Of a stretch of 64,000 nucleotides of DNA, positions 1 through 8,588 are shown piece after piece. This stretch comes from Phycisphaerales bacterium (GTDB taxonomy: Bacteria; Planctomycetota; Phycisphaerae; Phycisphaerales; UBA1924), in the NCBI GenBank assembly GCA_020850415.1, contig JADZER010000030.1, positions 124,001-188,000 on the forward strand. The letters run 5' to 3'. A program made the position numbers and the translations under genes. Position 1 is the first letter of the stretch. Each line of letters opens with the position of its first letter. The notes beneath the pieces were generated by a model, which was not told the origin of the DNA, did no database searches, and saw only the letters and a program-made list of their open reading frames with translations.

Positions 1-1110
1 CACTTCTTCAGCACGCTGATGGTCTTCCTGGGCTCGTGCTTCAGCGCCGTGTGGATCGTCGTCGCCAACTCGTGGCAGCAGACGCCGGCGGGCTATCACA
101 TCGTCCCCACCGAGGTGCACGGGGTGCCCGGGCTGCGCGCCGAGGTCACCGACTTCTGGGCCATGGTCTTCAACCCCTCCAGCGTCGACCGGCTGACGCA
201 CACGCTGATCGGCGCCATGATCCTCGGGGGCTTCTTCGTCTGCTCCGTGAGCGCGTGGTACCTGCTCCGGGGCAGGCACCAGCTCTTCGCGCGGCGCAGC
301 TTCACGATCGGGCTCGTCGTCGCCGCGGTGTTCAGCGTGCTCGCCCTCGTCAGCGGGCACGACCAGGCCGAGCAGGTTTCCCGCACGCAGCCGGCCAAGC
401 TGGCGGCGTTCGAGGGGCACTTCCAGACCGGCCCCGCGCCGCTGTACCTGTTCGGCTGGCCGGACGAGGAGGCCCGCGAGGTCAGGCACGGGCTGGCTCT
501 CCCCGGCATGCTCAGCTTCCTGGTGCACTGGGACTTCGACGCGCCGGTGACGGGCCTGAACGCGTTCCCGCCCGAGGACCGCCCGCGGGTCTGGGTCCCG
601 TTCCAGGCCTACCACCTCATGGTCGGCCTGGGCACGCTCTTCATCGCCCTCTCGGTCGGCACGCTGCCGCTGCTCCGTCATGGGCGGGTGTTCCGCACGC
701 GGTGGCTGCTGTGGGTCTATGTGTTCATGGTGCTCGGGGCGTTCGCGGCGAACCACTCCGGGTGGGTCGCCGCGGAGACCGGGCGCCAGCCCTGGGTTGT
801 GTACCCGAGCGTGCAGGAGGGCGTCGCGATGCCCGGCCTGCGGACGAGCGACGGGCTGAGCGAGGCGGTCACGGCCGAGCAAGTGCTCGCCTCGATCGTG
901 ATGTTCAGCCTGATCTACCTCCTGCTGTTCGCGGTCTGGATCTATGTCCTCAACAACAAGATCCAGCACGGGCCCGACGAGCGTGCCTCGGAGCCCGGCG
1001 CCGCGCCCCCGGGCGGGGGCGGCTTCCTGGTCGCGGCGGTCGAGCGGGCCGCCAAGGCCGGGTCGATGACCGAGGCCCACGGCGTCGCTCCCGCGGGGGG
1101 CCAGCCATGA
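1..1110 (+). CDS. cydA: Cytochrome bd ubiquinol oxidase subunit I (5'-truncated by window edge)
   Basis: Open from base 1 (HFFSTLMVFLGSCFSAVWIVVANSWQQTPAGYHIV); CydA-like membrane protein directly followed by cydB with ATGA overlap. Confidence 0.95.
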   Translation, partial: HFFSTLMVFLGSCFSAVWIVVANSWQQTPAGYHIVPTEVHGVPGLRAEVTDFWAMVFNPSSVDRLTHTLIGAMILGGFFVCSVSAWYLLRGRHQLFARRSFTIGLVVAAVFSVLALVSGHDQAEQVSRTQPAKLAAFEGHFQTGPAPLYLFGWPDEEAREVRHGLALPGMLSFLVHWDFDAPVTGLNAFPPEDRPRVWVPFQAYHLMVGLGTLFIALSVGTLPLLRHGRVFRTRWLLWVYVFMVLGAFAANHSGWVAAETGRQPWVVYPSVQEGVAMPGLRTSDGLSEAVTAEQVLASIVMFSLIYLLLFAVWIYVLNNKIQHGPDERASEPGAAPPGGGGFLVAAVERAAKAGSMTEAHGVAPAGGQP

Positions 1111-2132
1111 GCCACGACACGCTCGCCCTGGTCTGGTTCGGGCTGCTCGGCGTGCTGCTGATCGGGTACACGATCCTCGACGGGTTCGACCTGGGCGTCG
1201 GGATTCTCCACCCGATCGCCCGCTCCGACCGCGACCGGCGCGTCATCATGAACTCCATCGGCCCGATCTGGGACGGTAACGAGGTCTGGCTCGTGACCTT
1301 CGGCGGGGCGATGTTCGCGGCCTTCCCGAACGCGTACGCCACGGTCTTCAGCGGCTTCTACATCGCGTTCATGCTGCTGCTCTTCGCGCTGATCCTGCGC
1401 GCCGTCAGCCTGGAGTTCCGCTCCAAGGCCGAGCACAAGCTCTGGCGGGGCGTGTGGGACACGGGCTTCTTTGCCTCCAGCCTGCTCGCGGCGGTCCTGT
1501 TCGGCGTGGCCGGCGGGAACCTCATGCTCGGGCTCCCTCTGGACGACAGGATGGTCGTGCGCCAGAGCGTCTTCGAGCAGCTCGGCCCCTACCCCGTCCT
1601 CGTCGGCGTGCTGACAGCCCTGCTCTTCACCCTGCACGGGGCGATCTACCTCTATCTCAAGACCGAGGGCGAGCTCCAGCAGCGGGTCGAGCGGTGGATC
1701 TGGCGGGCGTTCGGCCTCTTCCTCGTCGCCTATGTGCTGACCACCATGTTCACGCTCGTCAAGGTCCCGCGGGCCGTCCAGAACTTCGAGCACCACCCCT
1801 GGCTCTGGGTCGTCCCGGTGCTCAATGTCCTCGCGGTCGCGAACATCCCGCGCGCGATGTTCCAGCGCCGGCCGCTCTACGCGTTCCTCAGCTCGTGCGC
1901 CACCATCGCGGCGCTGGCCACGCTGTTCGCCGCGGCGATCTTCCCGAACCTCGTCCCCTCAACGCTCGACCCGGCGTGGAACCTGACGATCTACAACGCC
2001 CGCTCGAGCCACAAGACCCTGGGCATCATGCTCACGATCGCCCTGATCGGGATGCCCTTCGTCGTGGCCTACAGCACCATCATCCACTGGGTGTTCCGGG
2101 GCAAGGTGAGGCTCGACCACGCCAGCTATTAG
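1107..2132 (+). CDS. cydB: Cytochrome bd ubiquinol oxidase subunit II
   Basis: MSHDTLALVWFGLLGVLLIGYTILDGFDLGVGILHP...; ATG overlaps the cydA stop. Confidence 0.95.
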   Translation: MSHDTLALVWFGLLGVLLIGYTILDGFDLGVGILHPIARSDRDRRVIMNSIGPIWDGNEVWLVTFGGAMFAAFPNAYATVFSGFYIAFMLLLFALILRAVSLEFRSKAEHKLWRGVWDTGFFASSLLAAVLFGVAGGNLMLGLPLDDRMVVRQSVFEQLGPYPVLVGVLTALLFTLHGAIYLYLKTEGELQQRVERWIWRAFGLFLVAYVLTTMFTLVKVPRAVQNFEHHPWLWVVPVLNVLAVANIPRAMFQRRPLYAFLSSCATIAALATLFAAAIFPNLVPSTLDPAWNLTIYNARSSHKTLGIMLTIALIGMPFVVAYSTIIHWVFRGKVRLDHASY

Positions 2133-2620
2133 CCCTCGCGCGGGTCGCCCGCGGCGAGCACCTTCGCCGCCGCCACCTCGCGGTGGTCTTCCACGGCCTT
2201 CTGATACTCGGGGCGTGACCGCCCGAGGATCATGGTCGCGAAGATCGCGGCGTTCACGGCCCCGGCGCGCCCGGTCGCGAAGGTGGCGACCGGGATGCCC
2301 GCGGGCATCTGCACCGTGGAGAGCAGCGAGTCGAGCCCGCCGGCGAGGTCGGTCTTCATGGGCACGCCCAGCACCGGGAGGGTGGTCTTGGACGCGCACA
2401 CGCCCGCGAGGTGCGCCGCCCCGCCGGCGCCGGCGATCACGACCTGGGCGCCCCTGGCGATGTTCTCGGCCAGGAACCGCTCGAGCTCGTCGGGCGTCCG
2501 GTGGGCGCTCAGCACCCGCACCGCGTGGGGCACCTTGAAGCCGTCCAGCGTTTCGCAGACATACGACATCGTGTCCCAGTCGCTCTTCGAGCCCATCACG
2601 ACAATCACCAGCGGGTCCAT
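2129..2620 (-). CDS. purE: N5-carboxyaminoimidazole ribonucleotide mutase
   Basis: MGSKSDWDTM, SAHRTPDEL, AGAGGAAHLAGV motifs of PurE. Confidence 0.96.
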   Translation of the reverse strand: MDPLVIVVMGSKSDWDTMSYVCETLDGFKVPHAVRVLSAHRTPDELERFLAENIARGAQVVIAGAGGAAHLAGVCASKTTLPVLGVPMKTDLAGGLDSLLSTVQMPAGIPVATFATGRAGAVNAAIFATMILGRSRPEYQKAVEDHREVAAAKVLAAGDPREG

Positions 2621-2673
2621 CGGTCCGGTCTCCTCGGGGGCCTGTGGAGGGCGATGCTAGGGCGGCCGGGCCC

Positions 2674-3408
2674 CTACGGCAGCCGGTCACTCCAGAGGTC
2701 CGGCACCGCGTCGCGCAGGCGCGCCGAGCCGTCGAAACTCACCACGCCGAACCGGTCCGCCGAGCCGTGCAGCACCGCCAGCCGCTGCGCGACATGACCC
2801 GCGTCCCGGAAGTCGAGGACGCTGGCCGAGCGGGTCGGCGGCGGGCCGTCGCCGGCGATCGGCGTGGGGCGGGAGTCCACCAGCGCGGCGACCCGGTCTG
2901 GGAACTGGACCAGCCCGAAGCGGATGTGGCCGGGGCGGCCCGGGTCGTCGTAGCTGTCGGGGTCGCCCTGCGCGGGGCCCGCGTGCCCGGTGGCGTTCAT
3001 CGCGTAGGTCCGGGTCATCCCGCCGCCGAACGCCCGGTTGGTGGTCGGACACACCAGCGCGGACCGCTCGCTGTACAGCTCCTCGGCCGTCTCGCCCGCC
3101 AGCCCCGACGCCTCCAGCACCACGAGCGCCCAGTTCGGCAGTGTGGCGTACGGCTGGCCGATCGCCGGGCCGACCCCTTCGTTCCCGTCGGCGTACATCT
3201 GACACACCACGAACGCCTGGCGCAGGTTCGACCCGCACGCCGCGCCGTGGGCGCTCCGCCGGGCGGCGCCGAGCGCCGGCAGCAGGATGCCCACGAGGAG
3301 GGCGACCACGGCGACGACCACCAGCAACTCGACGAGGCTGAACGCCCTGGCTCCGGGATGGCGGCGGCACTCGGACACGCCCCTATCTTTACCCGGGCGC
3401 GGTGGCAA
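2674..3408 (-). CDS. Prepilin-type N-terminal methylation domain protein (planctomycete pseudopilin-like)
   Basis: ARAFSLVELLVVVAVVALLVGILLPALGAARRSA prepilin cleavage/methylation motif followed by an H-X9-like soluble domain. Confidence 0.85.
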   Translation of the reverse strand: MPPRPGKDRGVSECRRHPGARAFSLVELLVVVAVVALLVGILLPALGAARRSAHGAACGSNLRQAFVVCQMYADGNEGVGPAIGQPYATLPNWALVVLEASGLAGETAEELYSERSALVCPTTNRAFGGGMTRTYAMNATGHAGPAQGDPDSYDDPGRPGHIRFGLVQFPDRVAALVDSRPTPIAGDGPPPTRSASVLDFRDAGHVAQRLAVLHGSADRFGVVSFDGSARLRDAVPDLWSDRLP

Positions 3409-3460
3409 GGCGCGCCCGATCGGCTAGGCTGTCGGCCCAGACCCCGCACGGAGCCCCCGC

Positions 3461-4660
3461 ATGCCCACCGCCCGAGCCGTCCCCCTTGTCTCCGCAGTTC
3501 TCGCAGTCCTTCCCGTCGTCCCCATGTCTCCGGCTCTCGCTCAGCCCGGCGCGGTGCCGGAGTTCACCGTCCGAAAGGGCTACCGCGTCGAGGTCGCCCT
3601 CGAACACCTCAACGGCGCGCGGTTCATCCAGCTCGACGACGCCGGGCAGCTCTATGTCTCCCGCCCCAGGCAGGGCGACATCATGACCTTCGCCCCCGAG
3701 CCCGACGGGACCTACCGCCAGCTCGGCCAGTTCGTCGATGGCCGCTCGCTCGTCCACGGCATGCAGTTCTTCGACGGCTGGCTCTACTTCGCGTCAGACG
3801 GCAGGATCGAGCGGGCCCAGGACGCCGACCATAACGGCGAGGCCGACCGGGTCGAGACCGTGCTGGAAGGCCTCCCCGAGGGCGGCGGCCACTGGTGGCG
3901 CCCCGTGCTCGTCACCGACGGCCACATCTACACCTCCATCGGCGACGGGAGCAACGCCTCCGACCAGACCGACACCGAACGCCAGAAGATGTGGCGGTTC
4001 AACCGCGACGGCTCGGGCAAAGCCCTCTTCGCCAGCGGCATCCGCAACACCGAGAAGCTCATGCTGCGGCCCGGCACCGACGAGGTCTGGGGCTTCGACC
4101 ACGGCTCCGACTGGTTCGGGCGCGAGGCCGGCGACACGGACGGCAGCCAGCCCATCACCAACCTCAACCCGCCCGACGAGCTGAACCACTACGAGATGGG
4201 CAGGTTCTACGGCCACCCGTTCGTCGTCGGCATGCGTCTCCCCCGCTACGAGTACCTCGGGCGCGACGACATCAACGACCTAGCCGCCAGGACCACGCCC
4301 CCCGAGTGGCAGATGGGCGCCCACTGGGCGTGCAACGGCTGGACCTTCATCGACCCGGCGATCAACGAGGCGACCGGCGCATTCCCGGCCGACCACGCCG
4401 GCGACATTGTCGTTGCCGCCCACGGCTCGTGGAACAGCTCGGTCCGGGTCGGCTACTGCGTCGCCCGCGTCATGTTCGACAAGGACCCGATGAACGAGGG
4501 GCATCCCGTCGGGATGGTCGTGCTCGTCTCGTGCCTCGGCCCCGGCGGCGAGGTGCTCGGCCGGCCGGTCGATGTCGTCCAGCACCCCGACGGCTCGCTG
4601 CTATTCAGCGTGGACAATCCCCAGGGGCGCGTGTACCGGCTGCGCTCTACCGGGGAGTGA
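3461..4660 (+). CDS. PQQ-dependent sugar (sorbosone-type) dehydrogenase / beta-propeller protein
   Basis: Signal peptide; GSDWFGREAGDTDG, RFYGHPFVVG, VAAHGSWNSS motifs typical of the glucose/sorbosone dehydrogenase family. Confidence 0.75.
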   Translation: MPTARAVPLVSAVLAVLPVVPMSPALAQPGAVPEFTVRKGYRVEVALEHLNGARFIQLDDAGQLYVSRPRQGDIMTFAPEPDGTYRQLGQFVDGRSLVHGMQFFDGWLYFASDGRIERAQDADHNGEADRVETVLEGLPEGGGHWWRPVLVTDGHIYTSIGDGSNASDQTDTERQKMWRFNRDGSGKALFASGIRNTEKLMLRPGTDEVWGFDHGSDWFGREAGDTDGSQPITNLNPPDELNHYEMGRFYGHPFVVGMRLPRYEYLGRDDINDLAARTTPPEWQMGAHWACNGWTFIDPAINEATGAFPADHAGDIVVAAHGSWNSSVRVGYCVARVMFDKDPMNEGHPVGMVVLVSCLGPGGEVLGRPVDVVQHPDGSLLFSVDNPQGRVYRLRSTGE

Positions 4661-4669
4661 TTGGCGCGC

Positions 4670-5200
4670 TCAGCCGCCGCTGGCGCCGTCCGGCGCGCGC
4701 TCCAACTCCCGGAGCAGCGCCTCGGCGTCGCGGGTGACGCGTTCGAGGCCGGCGCTCGCACGCTCGGCCCACGGCGCGGGGCCGGAGTCCGGGGCGTCCC
4801 GCAGCGCTCGGACTCCTTCATCCAGTGCGTCCGCGAGCGCCGACATCGAGCCCCGCAGGGTTCCCGCGGCGGGTGCGTCGGGCAGCACATCCTCGACCAC
4901 CAGCACCTGACGCCGGTACTCGAACACGCGGGCCTCCGCTTCGCCGAGTAAACGGATATCGGGAGCATGCAGTCCGCCGTCGCCGGCCGACCACGACTCG
5001 AACGCCGCCTCCAGACCCTCCAGCGCCACGCGGGCCGCTCGCTCCATGCCCTCAACCCGTTTGGCGACACGCGCTTGCGACGACATGGCCAGATCGTGCA
5101 GGGCCGCGTTATAGTGACCTGCGCATCCTGAGTAGATCAGGGCCAAGAACCACGAAGTGGCGAACAACACCGCACGCGTCGTACCCAGTGGTCGTAAATA
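4670..5200 (-). CDS. Putative lipoprotein with coiled-coil (DUF2959-like), start uncertain
   Basis: LFATSWFLALIYSGCAG lipobox then AMSSQARVAKRVEGMERAARVALEGLEAAFE helical region; ORF extends to 5389 but overlaps the + strand gene. Confidence 0.45.
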   Translation of the reverse strand, partial: YLRPLGTTRAVLFATSWFLALIYSGCAGHYNAALHDLAMSSQARVAKRVEGMERAARVALEGLEAAFESWSAGDGGLHAPDIRLLGEAEARVFEYRRQVLVVEDVLPDAPAAGTLRGSMSALADALDEGVRALRDAPDSGPAPWAERASAGLERVTRDAEALLRELERAPDGASGG

Positions 5201-5204
5201 GGCT

Positions 5205-6407
5205 GTGAAAGCTCTTCGCTGCAAGACTACACACTCCGGTTGCCCCCTCCACCGCCGCCCCCGCCCTTCCGGCGCCGCGGCCGCCGCGGTGCTGGCCCTG
5301 GTCATAGGCGCGGGGCCAGCGAACTCCAACGAGACCGACCAGTTCCTCCTGCCGAGCGACCGGCCGTTCATCGACATCGGCCGCTGCATCTCCGGTACAC
5401 ATTACAGCGTGCTCGAACGGGTCGTAGACAGACTCAACGACCAGATCCGGGCAGCACAGGGTATCGACAATCCGATCCGGCGTCGCGCCCGCCTCGACGC
5501 CCTGCACTCGCCGCGCCGCCTGGCCAACCTGGTCCGCGAGGAATTCGGGCCTGGATTCTTCGAGACCCTCGGCGTGGAGTCCTCCTTGCGGAGCGACCTG
5601 GCCTCGCGGGCCTTGCCGGGCGACGGCTACCTCGCGTTCAAGCGATCGGACTGGATCTACGAGCTGGCGCACCTGCCCGTCGACCCCCGCAACATCCCCT
5701 TGCTGGTGCCGTCCTCCACCATCCTGGTCTACGGGCACTACCTCGGCACCGACAAGCTCGGCCACTTCCACGATCTGGGCCACTACTACTTCATCGACTA
5801 CCTCGACAAGACCGGCGCCGGCAAGAGCGACGGGGACGCCATCGCCGAGATCGTCCGCGACTACTCTCGCGGCATCATCTCCGAGAGCGCGCTCGTCGGT
5901 ATGGTCTCCACCGGCGTCGAGTCCAACGCCGACCTCGTCGCCAACTACATGGGGTTCAAGTTCTACCAGAACCTCACCGAGCCGGTCACGCTGGAGGGGC
6001 GCGAAGCCCCGCCCCTGCTGGTGATCGTCGGCGAGTATTGGCGCCTCAACACCCATGTCCGCCCCGACGCGGACTTCCTCGAGCCCTACTTCTCCGACCA
6101 CTGGAACGAGGCCCTCAACCCCAACTCGTACGCCATGATCCTCCGCGGCGCCATCGAAGGCAAGCTCGCGGCACGCGCCGAGGAAGTCCTCGGGTTCTAC
6201 TGCGCCGGGGAGGGGCGGCCGCGCGAACGGGATTACTTCCTGTCGCTCGCGGAGGATCTCTCCACCTACTACGGCGAGGACTACGGCCACATCGGCGGCC
6301 CGGGCGACCTCACCGGCATCGGCGCGTGCTTCCCACAACCGGACGCCGCGCCGGGTGCGGACGCCGGGCGCGGCGCGGCCGGGACCGACGATCAGCCCGA
6401 GCCCTGA
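5205..6407 (+). CDS. Secreted protein of unknown function with GTDKLGHFHDLGHYYF motif
   Basis: 400-aa ORF, signal-peptide-like N-terminus, natural amino-acid composition; TDKxGHF motif reminiscent of DUF2279-like proteins. Confidence 0.7.
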   Translation: MKALRCKTTHSGCPLHRRPRPSGAAAAAVLALVIGAGPANSNETDQFLLPSDRPFIDIGRCISGTHYSVLERVVDRLNDQIRAAQGIDNPIRRRARLDALHSPRRLANLVREEFGPGFFETLGVESSLRSDLASRALPGDGYLAFKRSDWIYELAHLPVDPRNIPLLVPSSTILVYGHYLGTDKLGHFHDLGHYYFIDYLDKTGAGKSDGDAIAEIVRDYSRGIISESALVGMVSTGVESNADLVANYMGFKFYQNLTEPVTLEGREAPPLLVIVGEYWRLNTHVRPDADFLEPYFSDHWNEALNPNSYAMILRGAIEGKLAARAEEVLGFYCAGEGRPRERDYFLSLAEDLSTYYGEDYGHIGGPGDLTGIGACFPQPDAAPGADAGRGAAGTDDQPEP

Positions 6408-7096
6408 ACCTCGCACGCCCGCACCAGCCCCCGGAACACCGCCGCCCCCACCGGGTCGTCGGCCGTGCGCTCCGGGTGCCACTGCACACCCAGGTAGTAC
6501 CTTCTCGCGGGATCCGCGATCGCCTCGACGACGCCGTCGGGCGCCCGCGCCGTGACCGACATCGACCCGGCGTGCGACACGGCCTGCCGGTGCTTGCTCC
6601 GCACCACGCCACACAGCGATACCGCCGGCTCGCCGACCGTCTCCACGGCGTGCTCGCGCTCCCAGTGCCCTTCGTGCGTCGGGCAGGTCTCGGGCATGCA
6701 CTGCTCCAGCACGCCGCCCGCCACGAGGGCCATCATCTGCATCCCCAGGCACACGCCCAGCACGGGCGCGTCGGGGCGCTCGAGCGCGAGCACGCGGAGC
6801 AGCTCGGCCTCGAACGCCTGCCTCGCCGCGTGCACGCGCGTCGCCCGCGGGTGCGTCGGCACGCCGAAGGGCTCGGTCGCCGGGTCGTCGCCGCCGGTCA
6901 GGATGAACCCGTCCATCCCGCCGACGAACGCCCGCACGCACCCCACGACCGGCGGCAGCAGCACCGGCACGCCCCCCGCGCCCGCCACCGCCTCGGCGTA
7001 GTTGCGGTAGGTGAACACCCGCTCGCCGTTCGGGTGGCTGGTGAGGTCGGTCGTGATGCCGATCAGGGGCGCGGGTTTCGCGCCGTGTGCGCTCAT
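6392..7096 (-). CDS. Gamma-glutamyl-gamma-aminobutyrate hydrolase (peptidase C26) family protein
   Basis: GGDD, GVCLGMQ nucleophile-elbow and GVQWHPE motifs of class I glutamine amidotransferase-like C26 enzymes. Confidence 0.9.
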   Translation of the reverse strand: MSAHGAKPAPLIGITTDLTSHPNGERVFTYRNYAEAVAGAGGVPVLLPPVVGCVRAFVGGMDGFILTGGDDPATEPFGVPTHPRATRVHAARQAFEAELLRVLALERPDAPVLGVCLGMQMMALVAGGVLEQCMPETCPTHEGHWEREHAVETVGEPAVSLCGVVRSKHRQAVSHAGSMSVTARAPDGVVEAIADPARRYYLGVQWHPERTADDPVGAAVFRGLVRACEVQGSG

Positions 7097-7180
7097 GGAG
7101 GGACTGTATCGCCCGGCGCGGGCCCCACGCGCCGTCCCGACAACTCCCCGCCGGCGCCCCCCGACCGGTACACTCCCCCC

Positions 7181-8581
7181 GTGACCCGCGCCCAGATCAT
7201 CACCGCCCTGCTGCTCGTGACCGTGATCTGCCTGGGGCTCTCGGCGCTCCTGCTGCCCCCGGCGGCCGACCGCGCCCCCACGCCCGTCGCCCTGGTCGCG
7301 TTCCCCCCCAGCCAGGTGGTCAGCGTCTCCGTCGCCCTGCCCGGCGGCTCGGTCCAGCGCCTCGACCGGATCGCGCCTGACGCCTGGCGGCTCACACTGC
7401 CCGCCGGCGGGGGCGAGACCCACTGGCCCGCCTCCGCCGAGCGAGTCCGGGCGTTCCTCCGCATCCTCGACCGTCTCCGCGGCACGCCTGCCGACGACGC
7501 CGAGCCCGTCGCCCGGCCCGGCCCGACCCTGACCGTCACCAGCGACCTGGGCGATACCACCACCATCGAGCTGCCCGCCGGCTCGCTCGGCGGGCGCGCC
7601 CTGGTCCGCGTCTCGCCGGGAAGCCCCGACGACCCCGCCCCCCGCGCGTTCGTCACCACCGACGAGCTCTCCCGCCTCCTCGGCCCCGACGGCGTGCTGT
7701 CCTGGCTGGATGCCCGCGCCTTCGCGGGCGTGGATGGTCAGGTCGGGAGCGTCACCGTCACCTCGGCGGGCGGGACGATGACCATCGCCCGCACCGGCGG
7801 CTCCTGGCGTCTGGAGGCCCCGTTCGCCGCGCCGGCCGAGGGCTCGCTTCTGACCGAGCTGGTCGAGAGCCTCCAGACACTCGCGATCGCCAGCCCCTCG
7901 ACGGAGGTCCAGCCCGAAAGCGTCGACGCGACCACCATCACCCTCACCACCGCCTCCCGCACCGCGCACCCCGACGGGTCGGTCTCGACCGCTGCCGCCA
8001 CGCACACCCTCCGCACGCTCGGCGCGGTCAGCCAGAGCGGGCAGGCGCCGGTGGTGCTGGAGAGCACCGGCGAGGGTGGGACGCGGCTGGCGGGCCCGCT
8101 CGGCGCGACGATCGACGCGGCACGCCTCGCCGAGATCGTCCGGCGGCCGAGCTTCTATATCGCCCGGCGCGCCAGCACCGCCGGGCCCGCCGATGTGCGC
8201 TCGCTCACCGTCACGCCCCCCGGCGGCACGCCCATCGAGCTGGCACGGGCCGACACCGGCTGGACGCGGGACGGGACCCCGCTCCCGGCCCAGGAGGCCT
8301 CAGCGATCGACGCGCTGGTCAGCTTGTTCACCGAGACCGCGTCGGTCCAGGCCGAGCCGGCCGGGTCGATGCCCGAGACCGCCCAGCCGCTCGGGACCAT
8401 CACCGCCCGCGGCCTGGGGGGCCTGGCGATCGCCGAGTTCACGCTGGGTGTCGCCCCGCTCCCCGGGCAGCCGGCCGATTCGCGTGCGCACGCCCTGCTG
8501 CTCACCGGCGGCATCGCCCGCTACTACAACCCCGAGTCCGCGGTCGAGGCGGTGCGCTGGGTAGCCGGGCTCGCGCCCTGA
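7181..8581 (+). CDS. DUF4340-like protein, GTG start
   Basis: VTRAQIITALLLVTVICLGLSALLLPPAA N-terminal TM then PSQVVSVSVALPGGSVQRLDR repeats. Confidence 0.7.
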   Translation: MTRAQIITALLLVTVICLGLSALLLPPAADRAPTPVALVAFPPSQVVSVSVALPGGSVQRLDRIAPDAWRLTLPAGGGETHWPASAERVRAFLRILDRLRGTPADDAEPVARPGPTLTVTSDLGDTTTIELPAGSLGGRALVRVSPGSPDDPAPRAFVTTDELSRLLGPDGVLSWLDARAFAGVDGQVGSVTVTSAGGTMTIARTGGSWRLEAPFAAPAEGSLLTELVESLQTLAIASPSTEVQPESVDATTITLTTASRTAHPDGSVSTAAATHTLRTLGAVSQSGQAPVVLESTGEGGTRLAGPLGATIDAARLAEIVRRPSFYIARRASTAGPADVRSLTVTPPGGTPIELARADTGWTRDGTPLPAQEASAIDALVSLFTETASVQAEPAGSMPETAQPLGTITARGLGGLAIAEFTLGVAPLPGQPADSRAHALLLTGGIARYYNPESAVEAVRWVAGLAP

Positions 8582-8588
8582 CCGGGTG

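Noticed and set aside
5240-8581. 1113-aa ORF on + strand
   Set aside because: The N-terminal two-thirds is Arg/Pro-rich shadow translation of the 5205-6407 gene and antisense of the C26 hydrolase; only the part from GTG 7181 looks real.
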